Assembly (NCBI GenBank): GCA_913031125.1
Contig: CAJWFK010000018.1
Location: forward strand, 1-54,087
Direction of reading: 5' to 3'
Source: an uncultured Woeseia sp.
GTDB lineage: Bacteria; Pseudomonadota; Gammaproteobacteria; Steroidobacterales; Woeseiaceae
Length of the DNA: 54,087 bases
The number at the start of each line of letters is the position of its first letter. The stretch's first letter is position 1. Positions 1-8,309 of the stretch are shown in pieces. Below the pieces are notes generated by a model, which made no database searches, had not been told where the DNA came from, and saw nothing but the letters and a program-made list of their open reading frames with translations. A program made the translations under genes and the position numbers.

Positions 1-1
1 A

Positions 2-388
2 GGTGACATGCCTCTCGGAAGCTACATTTACGATAGTGCCTACGGGCAAGATCCTATTGTTCGTATGGGTATGCTTCACTATTTTGAAACAAAAAATATT
101 GGCAAAAAAGTAACTCGAGCCCAGGCGTTCGCTTCTTACGCTGACGGTATGAGTCAGCATGATATGGAATTTGATTGGGCTGATGAAGCTATCCACGCTA
201 ATTACGGTCGGCATTGGCACACAGTTCTACGTGAACAATATCCAGACCGTATTCCTGAGATGCAGCAGCTGCATGAGTATTGTGACGAACTAGTTGCCAT
301 TGAGGTTGCGAAAGCAACCAAAACCGAAAAATTACAAATTAAGGAAATCGCTAACGCGATGCTTGCAAAAACATTACTTCAGCATTAA
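2..388 (+). CDS. C-terminal part of a ferritin-like (DUF455-type) protein, cut by window edge
   Basis: The reading frame is open to the left edge, so the start lies outside the window and the ATG at 8 is probably internal. About 128 residues are visible. The stretch DWADEAIHANYGRHW (residues 56-70 from that ATG) resembles the second helix pair of ferritin-like helical-bundle proteins, where Glu and His of a D/E-x-x-H motif bind iron; the DUF455 family is the closest I can recall. The tail is helical and charged. No neighbour upstream is visible; the P450 follows 76 bp downstream on the same strand. Family assignment comes from a short motif and is tentative. Confidence 0.45.
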   Translation, partial: GDMPLGSYIYDSAYGQDPIVRMGMLHYFETKNIGKKVTRAQAFASYADGMSQHDMEFDWADEAIHANYGRHWHTVLREQYPDRIPEMQQLHEYCDELVAIEVAKATKTEKLQIKEIANAMLAKTLLQH

Positions 389-464
389 CTGATCTCCAAG
401 ACTGCTGGAGCCTGAATATTTTTCTTAGGGAAACCTAGATTTAGAAGCAGGCTTTAAAGATAAG

Positions 465-1844
465 GTGCGTATCGCCTTAGCGCTTCTACTAATCAGCAAT
501 CTTAGGCCCACTAATCTGTCTAAATATTGGGGGGGTCTATGCTGCCAGAATACGACACTATTCGGCCGATGGCCGTGCCTGTCTACGGTTGTCGATGAAC
601 CGGTCATATGCCTCGAAGACATCTTTCTGATACACCGCGGTGTAGCCGCGCGTGACTTCGATATTACGCGGTTTCCAGCGGACTTTATTGATAATCCTTA
701 TCCTTACTATCATGCATTGTTGCAATATGAGCCGGTTAAATGGCAGTCCAATGATACTGTTCTTATAACGCGTTATGAGGATTTGGAGACTGTTTATAAG
801 CGCGCCAAAATTTTCAGTTCCGATAAGAAGGCTGAATTTCGTCCAAAGTTTGGTAATACGCTTACCTATGAACATCATACGACCAGTATGGTGTTTAACG
901 ATCCACCATTGCACACACAAGTTCGCCGGACGATCCAGGGTGCGTTAACGCCGCGGGCAATTGCTTTAATGGAGCCTAATTTAATTCGATTAGTTGATGA
1001 TCTGCTGGACAAGGCTGAGGAGGCTGGGAATCTAGATATCGTTGCTGACTTTGCATCGGCGATCCCCGTTGAAGTGATTGGCAACCTATTACGTATGCCT
1101 CATGAGGACAGGGGCTCATTGCGTGATTGGTCCTTGGCCATTTTAGGGGCGCTGGAACCAGTAATATCAAATGAGCAGTTGGAAGCGTCGAACCAGGCTG
1201 TAAAGGATTTTCTCGATTATTTGGAAAAACTAATTATTCATCGGCGTGCAAACTTAGGTGATCCGGATGTGGATGTTTTATCGAGACTAATCGTTGGTGA
1301 GGCTAATGGCGAAAAGCTCGGCGCGCTTGAGCTTATGCATAATTGTATCTTCTTGCTAAATGCCGGACATGAAACCACGACTAACCTAATCGGCAATGGA
1401 CTTATGGCATTGCTTGAATGGCCGGACGAGCGAGCCCGCTTGCTAGAACAGCCCGAATTGATTCATTCAGCCGTTGATGAGTTCCTCCGCTTCGAAAGCT
1501 CTAACCAGCTTGGTAATCGGAGGGCTGCGCAGGATACTGAGATTGGCGGCGTACTAATACCATCAGATACCTTGATTACCTTGGCGATCGGAGCTGCGAA
1601 CAGGGATCCGAGAAAATTTGAGGAGCCAGACCGGCTCGATATTAGGCGCTCGCCTAACCGGCATCTTGGTTTTGCTAGCGGACCTCATCTGTGTCTAGGC
1701 CATGGTCTGGCTAGGTTAGAGGGTAGTATTGCGATTGGCAGATTTGTTACGAGATTTCCTAATTACGAAGTCGGCGGTGAAGTGATCAGGGGGGGGCGTG
1801 TGCGTTTCCGCGGTTACTCGCGGGCCCCAGTTATCACAAATTAA
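465..1844 (+). CDS. cytochrome P450, N-terminus uncertain
   Basis: A soluble bacterial P450 monooxygenase that would receive electrons from a ferredoxin. All hallmarks are present: C-helix DPPLHTQVRR (146-155), I-helix AGHETT (300-305), the ExxR pair E339/R342, and the heme loop FASGPHLCLG (403-412) with ligand C410. Recognisable P450 sequence begins only near residue 65 (FDITRF). The first 60 residues, from a GTG at 465 with a poor ribosome site, do not look like P450, and no in-frame ATG, GTG or TTG lies between 465 and the conserved part. An ATG at 539 after a G-rich run opens another frame and stops after 19 codons, so a frameshift or sequence error is possible. Its stop overlaps the convergent amidohydrolase by 4 bp. 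Substrate unknown. Confidence 0.85.
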   Translation: MRIALALLLISNLRPTNLSKYWGGLCCQNTTLFGRWPCLSTVVDEPVICLEDIFLIHRGVAARDFDITRFPADFIDNPYPYYHALLQYEPVKWQSNDTVLITRYEDLETVYKRAKIFSSDKKAEFRPKFGNTLTYEHHTTSMVFNDPPLHTQVRRTIQGALTPRAIALMEPNLIRLVDDLLDKAEEAGNLDIVADFASAIPVEVIGNLLRMPHEDRGSLRDWSLAILGALEPVISNEQLEASNQAVKDFLDYLEKLIIHRRANLGDPDVDVLSRLIVGEANGEKLGALELMHNCIFLLNAGHETTTNLIGNGLMALLEWPDERARLLEQPELIHSAVDEFLRFESSNQLGNRRAAQDTEIGGVLIPSDTLITLAIGAANRDPRKFEEPDRLDIRRSPNRHLGFASGPHLCLGHGLARLEGSIAIGRFVTRFPNYEVGGEVIRGGRVRFRGYSRAPVITN

Positions 1845-3448
1845 TTGTTAAATACAATTTCACCACCAAGGATGGTCGCGTCAACTCCCATGTCTAATAG
1901 GTCAGGGCCGCGAAGAGCTTTTGGATCGTTTGTTAGCACAGCAAGATCACCCAGTTTGCCGGGGGTAATCGTACCTTTTTCGTGATCTTCGAAAATGCTA
2001 TAGGCGGCACTTGCCGTGTTCATCCACAGAGCCTGCTCGAATGTTAACGCTTCTCTCGCATTTGGTGCAGCCCCTCCATCTTGGCGTTCAAGCATAGATG
2101 CTGCCATATTGCGGAGCGGGGCCGAGGAACCAGGCACGGTGCCTGTCGTGTCAGTCACCATAACGGGGTTTAATCCATGATCAATCATGGATCTGAACTG
2201 AGGTACTTCATACGGGCCACCAAGCCAGAAGTGGGGCGTGACCACCGGTATAATCCCGAGACTCTTCAATCTGGCCATTTCCTCAGGCCGATATAACAAA
2301 CCACCAGCATGTTCAATGCGGTGCCTATGCGGGCGCGGGTCATTTTCCATAGCTGCTTGCACGGCATCAGCCGCCATTAGCATCCCCTTAGTGCTAAGAG
2401 CATGCATGATTAACTGGATTCCAGCTTTGTGCGCACTGCTGACAAATTCGTCGAGTTCGGCCTGTGTCCGTTTGATATCGTCAAGGTTGTTACCGAAAGC
2501 ATCGAAACCGATCCCATCAACAAAAATTTTTATGCCTCCGAAGCGAAACATCGAGTTGCCCATACCCGACATGAATCCTGTATTGAGTAAAGATGACAAG
2601 GGCATGGTAGGTGGAACGTGGTGATAAACACGAAGTCGCACGGGCAGTTCGCCACGAGCCTGTAACATCTGATCAGCGCGGAGGTCGTTAGGGGAGTAGG
2701 GGATTGTGCCAATTGTTGTCGTACCCTTTGAAATAAACGTTTCATGGGCGTGGTTGCGCAAAGCAGTTTCTACGTTTTTCACAGAGTAGCCTGGCAACAG
2801 GTCCCACACCTCGGTTGCGATGCCGCTGGGTGTTCCCGAAGGCTCAAGGTCGATAAAAACACCCCTTGGTGGTTTTTTACCACGCTCCCACAAGCCAAGT
2901 TCATGCAGTGCGGGCGTGTTCAGCATGGCAACGTGCAGCCCTGAGAAGAGTGCCAGAGGGTGGTCGAGCGTTATTGCATCCAACTCATGTCGGTTGGCTA
3001 GGCGGCCATCCTCGATTTTTCTCGCAAGACCGAAAGAACTGCGGCCGATTATCCACTGATTTTTAGGGGTGCTTCTGACTTTTTGCTGTAGCGCTGCAAA
3101 AATACCCTCAAGATTTCGATACGGCGGTGTGTGACATGGAACCTGGAATTCACGGGCTAGGCATGTCATTTCAAAATGTACATGTGTATCAACAAAACCA
3201 GGTGTAACGACACGCTGCTGTGCATCAAAATATTCAATTCCTGCCGCGTGTTGCTCAATTTCTGCATTGGAGCCTACTATGGTTATTTTTCCGTTTTGTA
3301 TTAGAACTGCTTCGGCTGCTGGGCAGGTAGAGTCCATTGTCATGATGCGGCCGTTCACGACAGCGAGGTCATGACCCGTTTGTGCTATGCCCTGTTGAGG
3401 TGCTACTGACGCTGCCGCGATAGTTTGCAGGAACTGTCTTCTTTGCAT
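1841..3448 (-). CDS. Tat-exported amidohydrolase (YtcJ-like, amidohydrolase family 3)
   Basis: A metal-dependent hydrolase of the amidohydrolase superfamily. The N-terminus MQRRQFLQ carries a twin-arginine RRxFLQ motif followed by an Ala-rich stretch, so it is probably exported folded by Tat. Then comes the small beta-domain (LAVVNGRIMTMD, 28-39) and the metal site PGFVDTHVHFE with H89 and H91; later HRHRIEHAGG and VMVTDTTG supply further His and Asp ligands. YtcJ-like members hydrolyse N-acyl or N-substituted amide bonds, but substrates cannot be read from sequence. It is the last gene of a minus-strand operon behind a carboxylate transporter and an M20 hydrolase, which suggests periplasmic release of a small acid. 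Confidence 0.85.
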   Translation of the reverse strand: MQRRQFLQTIAAASVAPQQGIAQTGHDLAVVNGRIMTMDSTCPAAEAVLIQNGKITIVGSNAEIEQHAAGIEYFDAQQRVVTPGFVDTHVHFEMTCLAREFQVPCHTPPYRNLEGIFAALQQKVRSTPKNQWIIGRSSFGLARKIEDGRLANRHELDAITLDHPLALFSGLHVAMLNTPALHELGLWERGKKPPRGVFIDLEPSGTPSGIATEVWDLLPGYSVKNVETALRNHAHETFISKGTTTIGTIPYSPNDLRADQMLQARGELPVRLRVYHHVPPTMPLSSLLNTGFMSGMGNSMFRFGGIKIFVDGIGFDAFGNNLDDIKRTQAELDEFVSSAHKAGIQLIMHALSTKGMLMAADAVQAAMENDPRPHRHRIEHAGGLLYRPEEMARLKSLGIIPVVTPHFWLGGPYEVPQFRSMIDHGLNPVMVTDTTGTVPGSSAPLRNMAASMLERQDGGAAPNAREALTFEQALWMNTASAAYSIFEDHEKGTITPGKLGDLAVLTNDPKALRGPDLLDMGVDATILGGEIVFNN

Positions 3449-3475
3449 CGTTTATCCTCGTGTCCTGCTTGCTCG

Positions 3476-4831
3476 TCAACTAAAGTACGGGACTAAAGAA
3501 ATGGTTGTTCCGAAAATAACAAAACCGACGATAAAAATAATAAAGGTGTAGCCCATAATTTCTCGTAAATGAAGTCCCGCAATTGCAAGTAATGGCATCG
3601 CCCAGAATGGTTGAATCATGTTACTCCACTGGTCACCATAGGCGATACTCATCACGACCAGAGCTGGGTCCGTCCCGAGATCCGACGCTGCTTGCAGAAA
3701 GACCGGTCCTTGGACAACCCACTGTGCCCCGCCGGAAGGAATAAATAGGTTGATCAGGCCACCGGAAAGGAACCCCCACAAGGGCAGGGTGCCTTGGGTT
3801 GCGAACCCGGTAAACCAGTTTGATATCACGCTGACAAGGCCCGTATCAGTCATCAGCCCCATAATTGCCGCATAGAAGGGAAACTGTAAAAGAATTGGGG
3901 CCGTTGTATGGATGGCGCGGGCAATAAGTGTCGCGTAATGTGAAGGTGAACGCGCCAATAGAAGGCCCGCCGCAAGAAACGACCAATTTACGATATTCAG
4001 GTTCAGAGACAAGCCTTCGCGTGCAAACCATAATGTCAAGTAGGCTAGGACTGCAGCACCAAGAAAAAAACTCAACGGGCGCGCGTTGTTCATCCGCGCA
4101 GCCACGCCATTGCTAGGGCTCAAATCTACTGGTTTATCATGATCGAGGGTGTCCTGGCTGACAACGATCGCCTCATCTGGATCAGGTCGCATATGCGGGC
4201 AAACCAAAGCTATAGCTATTAGAATAATGGCGGCTGTCAGGATGTTCCATGGTGCGAAGATGGTGCCTGAAACAGGAATGATGCCTACTAGGTTTTGCAA
4301 GGCGTGTCCATCGGTCGCAACAAACAGTGGCGCGGAACCAGAATAACCCATGTGCCAGACAATAAAACCCGAGTAAGCGCTGGCTACCAATAAAGGGTAG
4401 TGCAACCGCCATTGGCGTTCCTCGCCGACTTTCGCAAGCTGCTTGGCTATAAGAGCACCGGCCACTAGGCCCAGGGCCCAGGAAACAAAGGTACATGTAC
4501 CCGATATTAGCGCCGCCCAGGCATAGCATTGCACTTCGGAACGTGGCAGCTGTGCTGCTTTCTCGAGTAATCGCTGGATAAAGTCAGTGTGTGCCAGGGC
4601 ATGTCCCGCAATCAGGGTCAGGCAGATTTGAGTCATGAAGGCCAGCAGCAGTGAAAGACCACCACCCCAGGCCCAGGCAGCTTCGGTCAGGGTTGTTTCC
4701 GTTAGCGTAAGGGCCAAGAAAAAAGCCCCTGCTGTTAAAAAAATAAGGAAAATAAATGGATCGGGATAATGTCGTTCTGCGATAGCGACGAAAGGCCGAG
4801 CAATTCTATTTAGAAAACCCGACTGTTTCAT
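3476..4831 (-). CDS. short-chain fatty acid transporter (AtoE family)
   Basis: An inner-membrane permease of 451 residues, the usual length for the AtoE/TIGR00366 family, which imports short-chain carboxylates. The sequence is a series of hydrophobic segments beginning around residue 27. It has the family's N-terminal RPFVAIAERHYPDPFIFLI pattern and the conserved HMGYSGSAPLF region near 160. The C-terminal half has GGAQWVVQGPV and MSIAYGDQWSNMIQPFWA, both typical of the family. It lies 27 bp upstream of the Tat amidohydrolase and 33 bp downstream of the M20 gene. A reasonable inference is that it imports an acid released by those two exported hydrolases; the substrate is not shown. Confidence 0.85.
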   Translation of the reverse strand: MKQSGFLNRIARPFVAIAERHYPDPFIFLIFLTAGAFFLALTLTETTLTEAAWAWGGGLSLLLAFMTQICLTLIAGHALAHTDFIQRLLEKAAQLPRSEVQCYAWAALISGTCTFVSWALGLVAGALIAKQLAKVGEERQWRLHYPLLVASAYSGFIVWHMGYSGSAPLFVATDGHALQNLVGIIPVSGTIFAPWNILTAAIILIAIALVCPHMRPDPDEAIVVSQDTLDHDKPVDLSPSNGVAARMNNARPLSFFLGAAVLAYLTLWFAREGLSLNLNIVNWSFLAAGLLLARSPSHYATLIARAIHTTAPILLQFPFYAAIMGLMTDTGLVSVISNWFTGFATQGTLPLWGFLSGGLINLFIPSGGAQWVVQGPVFLQAASDLGTDPALVVMSIAYGDQWSNMIQPFWAMPLLAIAGLHLREIMGYTFIIFIVGFVIFGTTISLVPYFS

Positions 4832-4864
4832 GCCTTTCGGCCCTCGTTTTTTTGTGACATTTCT

Positions 4865-6172
4865 TTATTTGCCGTGGACGGTAGGATAGTCAAGCGCAAA
4901 ACCGACTAGCGTACGGACTCCCGTCATCAAGGCTCTGTCATCCGCGATGAACATAGGTGAATGGTTAGATGGTCGATCGGATCTGGGTATAGATGGATCA
5001 ATAACACCTAACATAAGAAATAATCCTGGTATGCGTTCTTGAAAAAAAGAAAAGTCTTCAGCACCTGTAATAAGGTTACCTTCTACAACATTTTCGGCGC
5101 CGGCTGCCCAATTTAGTGTTGGCATCATCTTTTTTAGTAGCTCGGGGTTATTTCCTGTGACCGGCGCATAGCCCTCCATCGTGACAGTCGCAGTTGCTCC
5201 ATTGGCTTCGGCAATAGCATGTACTGTGTTACGCAGCATGGTATGCAATTTTTCGCGGACTCCCACATCGAAGGTCCTGATGGTGCCCATCATTTCAACT
5301 TCATCCGGGATAATATTGCCACGTACTCCGCCATGGATGCTGCCAATTGTAATGACCGCTGGACTGTTAGTTATGTCGAGGTGTCTTGACGGGATGCCTT
5401 GGATCGCAGTCGCAATCTGTGCCGCTACATAGATGGGGTCTACACCAAGCCATGGAGAAGAGCCGTGAGTTTGCCGGCCAATAACGTTGATCTGCAGATT
5501 ATCAGCTGACGCCATGAATCCGCCAGAGCGATATGTGAGAGTTCCTATATCATTTGGCCAGGCATGCAGGCCTAGAATCGCTTCAGGAGGATTGGGGCCA
5601 TCCAGAACCCCTTCGACAATCATCATTGCAGCACCGCCATCCTCACCCGCCGGAGGCCCTTCTTCGGCTGGCTGGAAAATAAATTTCACCGTGCCAGATA
5701 ATTGATCACGGTTGTTAGCTAATACTTCGGCCGCTCCCATCAGCATCGCTACATGGGTGTCGTGTCCACAGGCGTGCATAACGGGAACATCCTGTCCGTT
5801 GTATTCTCCCCGAGCCTTTGAAGCAAAAGGTGATCCGGTTTGCTCCATTACTGGGAGGCCATCCATATCTGCCCTCAAAGCAACAACAGGCCCTGGATTT
5901 TTGCCGACGAGCGTACCGACAACACCTGTATGGGCCACACCGGTTTGTACTTCGTCAAAGTTGAGGCTTCGAAGAAGCGCAGCGACTTTCGCAGCAGTCT
6001 TAAATTCTCGATTAGATAGCTCAGGGTTTTGGTGCAGGTCATGCCGCCACTCAATGACTTTGCTTTCTACCTTGATGAAAGCTTCCTCAAGGTTATTTTT
6101 AACATCTTGCGGCCAGGCTGTGTTAAAAATAGTTGTGAGGCAAATGGCCAGTGACAGACGGATTGGGTTCAT
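4865..6172 (-). CDS. exported M20-family amidohydrolase (hippurate hydrolase-like)
   Basis: A zinc or manganese amidohydrolase of the M20D type (hippurate hydrolase, N-acyl-amino-acid deacylase, HipO/AmhX relatives). Residues 1-21 form a Sec signal peptide ending TAWP-Q. The catalytic domain shows RHDLHQNPELSNRE (43-56), RADMDGLPV (100-108), the metal motif MHACGHDTH (132-140) and PAEEG (168-172) with the general base Glu. The C-terminal GAEDFSFF supplies the last metal-binding neighbourhood. Export is unusual for HipO-like enzymes, which are mostly cytoplasmic. As first gene of the operon with the AtoE-like permease and a second exported amidohydrolase, it probably cleaves an N-acyl compound in the periplasm. 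Confidence 0.87.
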   Translation of the reverse strand: MNPIRLSLAICLTTIFNTAWPQDVKNNLEEAFIKVESKVIEWRHDLHQNPELSNREFKTAAKVAALLRSLNFDEVQTGVAHTGVVGTLVGKNPGPVVALRADMDGLPVMEQTGSPFASKARGEYNGQDVPVMHACGHDTHVAMLMGAAEVLANNRDQLSGTVKFIFQPAEEGPPAGEDGGAAMMIVEGVLDGPNPPEAILGLHAWPNDIGTLTYRSGGFMASADNLQINVIGRQTHGSSPWLGVDPIYVAAQIATAIQGIPSRHLDITNSPAVITIGSIHGGVRGNIIPDEVEMMGTIRTFDVGVREKLHTMLRNTVHAIAEANGATATVTMEGYAPVTGNNPELLKKMMPTLNWAAGAENVVEGNLITGAEDFSFFQERIPGLFLMLGVIDPSIPRSDRPSNHSPMFIADDRALMTGVRTLVGFALDYPTVHGK

Positions 6173-6289
6173 TATAGAGTTCCTTGATTTTGCTTAATTC
6201 TACCGGTTAAGTGTTCTAAATTTATCAATAATCAGATTCTTTCAGAAAGCAACGAAGCGTTACAAATATTAAAAATATAATCTAACTCA
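6173..6289. other. AT-rich intergenic spacer
   Basis: This 117 bp stretch lies between the end of the TS-fold gene and the start of the M20 gene, both on the minus strand. It should hold the promoter of the M20-AtoE-amidohydrolase operon. It is AT-rich, but I see no convincing terminator hairpin and no clear promoter hexamers. Confidence 0.5.
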
Positions 6290-6865
6290 TCAGCTACGAT
6301 CACTGACTAGGATTGTGGTGAGATAAAAAACAATCCCTAGAGTTGGCTTTTGTGGTAAGCGATCGGCTACTTCTTCCATAATCGACCCAATAAAATAGAT
6401 ATTCTTGGGGAAAAGAGATGCTGCCTGTGCTCGCATTAGGATTGTGGCGTTTAAGTTATTGTCATCACCTATATAGAGATGCAATTCTCGTAGGCACTTC
6501 GCATCATCATCACTATTGTGCAATGACAGAGGGTTATTACAGATTGTGATTACGGCTCGTTTTGATTTTGGAAACTTAGTCAGACAATCGACAACGTTGT
6601 CTAATTTTTGAGGCATTCCTTCACGATAATTACCTTGATTACCGCCGCGAAGATCGGTCATGTATTGTTTTTGGTCCTCTGTAAGACTCTTTCCCATGTT
6701 CCAGTCACTGTAAGCAATTAACGCCCCCTTTGGGAAAAGTTTGGTTACAACAGTGAAATCAGTCATATCTAATTGCTGGTAAAAATTCCGTATAGGCTCA
6801 TCGGCACATATCCTTGACATATGCTCCCAGGCCTCTTGGCAAGTTCTAGTTTGGAGAGTCATCAT
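6290..6865 (-). CDS. small divergent thymidylate synthase-fold protein
   Basis: A 191-residue protein that I align by eye with the C-terminal two thirds of thymidylate synthase (ThyA, about 264 residues). KSKRAVITICN (100-110) sits where ThyA has DSRRIIVSAWN. C124 falls on the ThyA nucleophile C146, R145 on R166 (phosphate binding), N155 in FPKN on N177 in LPFN. The YGKQWRAW-type segment is not recognisable and the N-terminus is shorter, so dTMP synthesis is doubtful; a pyrimidine hydroxymethylase or a binding protein is possible. The start at 6865 makes an ATGA overlap with the upstream aldehyde dehydrogenase stop. The longer reading from 6910 would add 15 residues inside that gene and is less likely. 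Confidence 0.6.
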   Translation of the reverse strand: MMTLQTRTCQEAWEHMSRICADEPIRNFYQQLDMTDFTVVTKLFPKGALIAYSDWNMGKSLTEDQKQYMTDLRGGNQGNYREGMPQKLDNVVDCLTKFPKSKRAVITICNNPLSLHNSDDDAKCLRELHLYIGDDNNLNATILMRAQAASLFPKNIYFIGSIMEEVADRLPQKPTLGIVFYLTTILVSDRS

Positions 6866-8307
6866 AGTCCCATGCAGATACTTTTGGTTTCGACATATTC
6901 TTCCAGGCATTGCATGCCATGTTCGCGGCCGAGGCCTGACTGTTTGATTCCACCAAATGGTAGGTCATTAGCAAATATATTTGCTGAATTGATGCCTAGC
7001 ACACCCGCCTCTAGGGACTCGCTGAAACGAGCTAGCCTTTCCTGATTGCTTGAATAGACATATGCAGCTAAGCCGGCGGAGGTAGCATTGGCCAGGTGCA
7101 GGGCTTCCGCCTCATTTTTGAATGAATAAAGGCAGGCAACGGGACCAAAGATCTCGATATGGAAAGCATCCATTTTTGGCGACATTTCGGTTAGCACGGT
7201 TGGCTGAAAAAATAGCGTTCTGTCCTTATCTTGTGAGCCTCCAATAATGACTTCAGCGCCCTTCGACACGGCCGTTTTAACCAGCGATTTCAGTCGCTTC
7301 AAAGCTGAGGGGTTTATCATTGGGCCGATATTGGTGTTTTCATCGAATCCATTACCAACCTTTAAAGTTTTCACTCTCGCAGCGAATTTTTCGGCAAATT
7401 CTTGGTAAATACTTTGTTGTATCAGAAAACGATTTGCGCCTACGCATATCTGTCCGCCGTTATAAAAACGTGCACCCATGGCACCATCTAAAGCATCTTC
7501 TATATGCGCATCGTCAAAGACTACAAATGGTGCATTACCACCTAGCTCAAGCGCTAGTCGTTTAACGGTGCCGCTACACGCCGCATAGAGTTCTTTACCG
7601 ACCGGAATGGAGCCCGTGAAAGAAAGCATACGCACATCTTCACTTCGACAAAACTCCTGACTCACGTCCACGGGATCCTTGCATGGCAGCACATTGAATA
7701 CACCGTCTAAGATTCCGGCTTGCTTGGAAAGTTGTGCGAACGCCAGTGCTATCAAAGGCGTTTCTTCCGATGGCTTAACGACAGTCGTACAGCCAGTAAT
7801 GATTGCTGCTCCTGCTTTGACAATCACAGCAGCCGCGGGAAAGTTCCAAGGTGTAATACAAGCCACAACGCCGATTGGCTGCTTGATCGTATAATTTCTT
7901 TGAGATGGATTAGGCGCTACAAGGGTCTCGCCCACCAGATTTTCAGATACCTGTGCAAACCATCTTAGTAAAGCGACACATTGATTGATTTCCCCGGTCG
8001 CTTCACGGAGTGGTTTGCCGTTCTCTAAGGATACGATCTCACTTAGATTTTGAATATTTTGTTCTATTAATGCTGCCCATTTGAGTATTAGGCGTTTGCG
8101 TTCGTCGCGTGTAATAGTTCGCCAGGCTCCGAGTGCGTCGGTTGCTGCATCGATTGCTGCCAGAGCATGTTTTGCGCCAAGGTCACTGACTTTGGCTATT
8201 TCTCGGCAGGTGGCTGGGTCGACAACGCTGAATAGACGTTTTGCCGTAATCTCCTGACCGTTAATCCAGCCATTGGTTACGAGCAGGTTATTGTTCTCGA
8301 GCGGCAT
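6862..8307 (-). CDS. aldehyde dehydrogenase (succinate-semialdehyde dehydrogenase-like)
   Basis: An NAD(P)-dependent aldehyde dehydrogenase of 481 residues, close in length to GabD. Visible motifs are TPWNFP (152-157), KPSEETP (178-184), FTGS (230-233), the general base in ELGGNAP (E254) and the nucleophile in NGGQICVGANR (C288). It would oxidise the aldehyde made by the alcohol dehydrogenase encoded 2 bp upstream. Its stop overlaps the start of the TS-fold gene (ATGA). The family is broad, so succinate semialdehyde is only one candidate; the pairing with an aryl/allyl-type alcohol dehydrogenase argues for a different physiological aldehyde. Confidence 0.88.
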   Translation of the reverse strand: MPLENNNLLVTNGWINGQEITAKRLFSVVDPATCREIAKVSDLGAKHALAAIDAATDALGAWRTITRDERKRLILKWAALIEQNIQNLSEIVSLENGKPLREATGEINQCVALLRWFAQVSENLVGETLVAPNPSQRNYTIKQPIGVVACITPWNFPAAAVIVKAGAAIITGCTTVVKPSEETPLIALAFAQLSKQAGILDGVFNVLPCKDPVDVSQEFCRSEDVRMLSFTGSIPVGKELYAACSGTVKRLALELGGNAPFVVFDDAHIEDALDGAMGARFYNGGQICVGANRFLIQQSIYQEFAEKFAARVKTLKVGNGFDENTNIGPMINPSALKRLKSLVKTAVSKGAEVIIGGSQDKDRTLFFQPTVLTEMSPKMDAFHIEIFGPVACLYSFKNEAEALHLANATSAGLAAYVYSSNQERLARFSESLEAGVLGINSANIFANDLPFGGIKQSGLGREHGMQCLEEYVETKSICMGL

Positions 8308-8309
8308 AC

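Noticed and set aside
5712..6197. 161-codon plus-strand frame inside the M20 gene
   Set aside because: Antisense to a complete, motif-bearing hydrolase; composition typical of a shadow frame.
6290..6865. Housekeeping thymidylate synthase (thyA)
   Set aside because: Too short, lacks the ThyA N-terminal and tryptophan-rich segments, and sits in a dehydrogenase operon.
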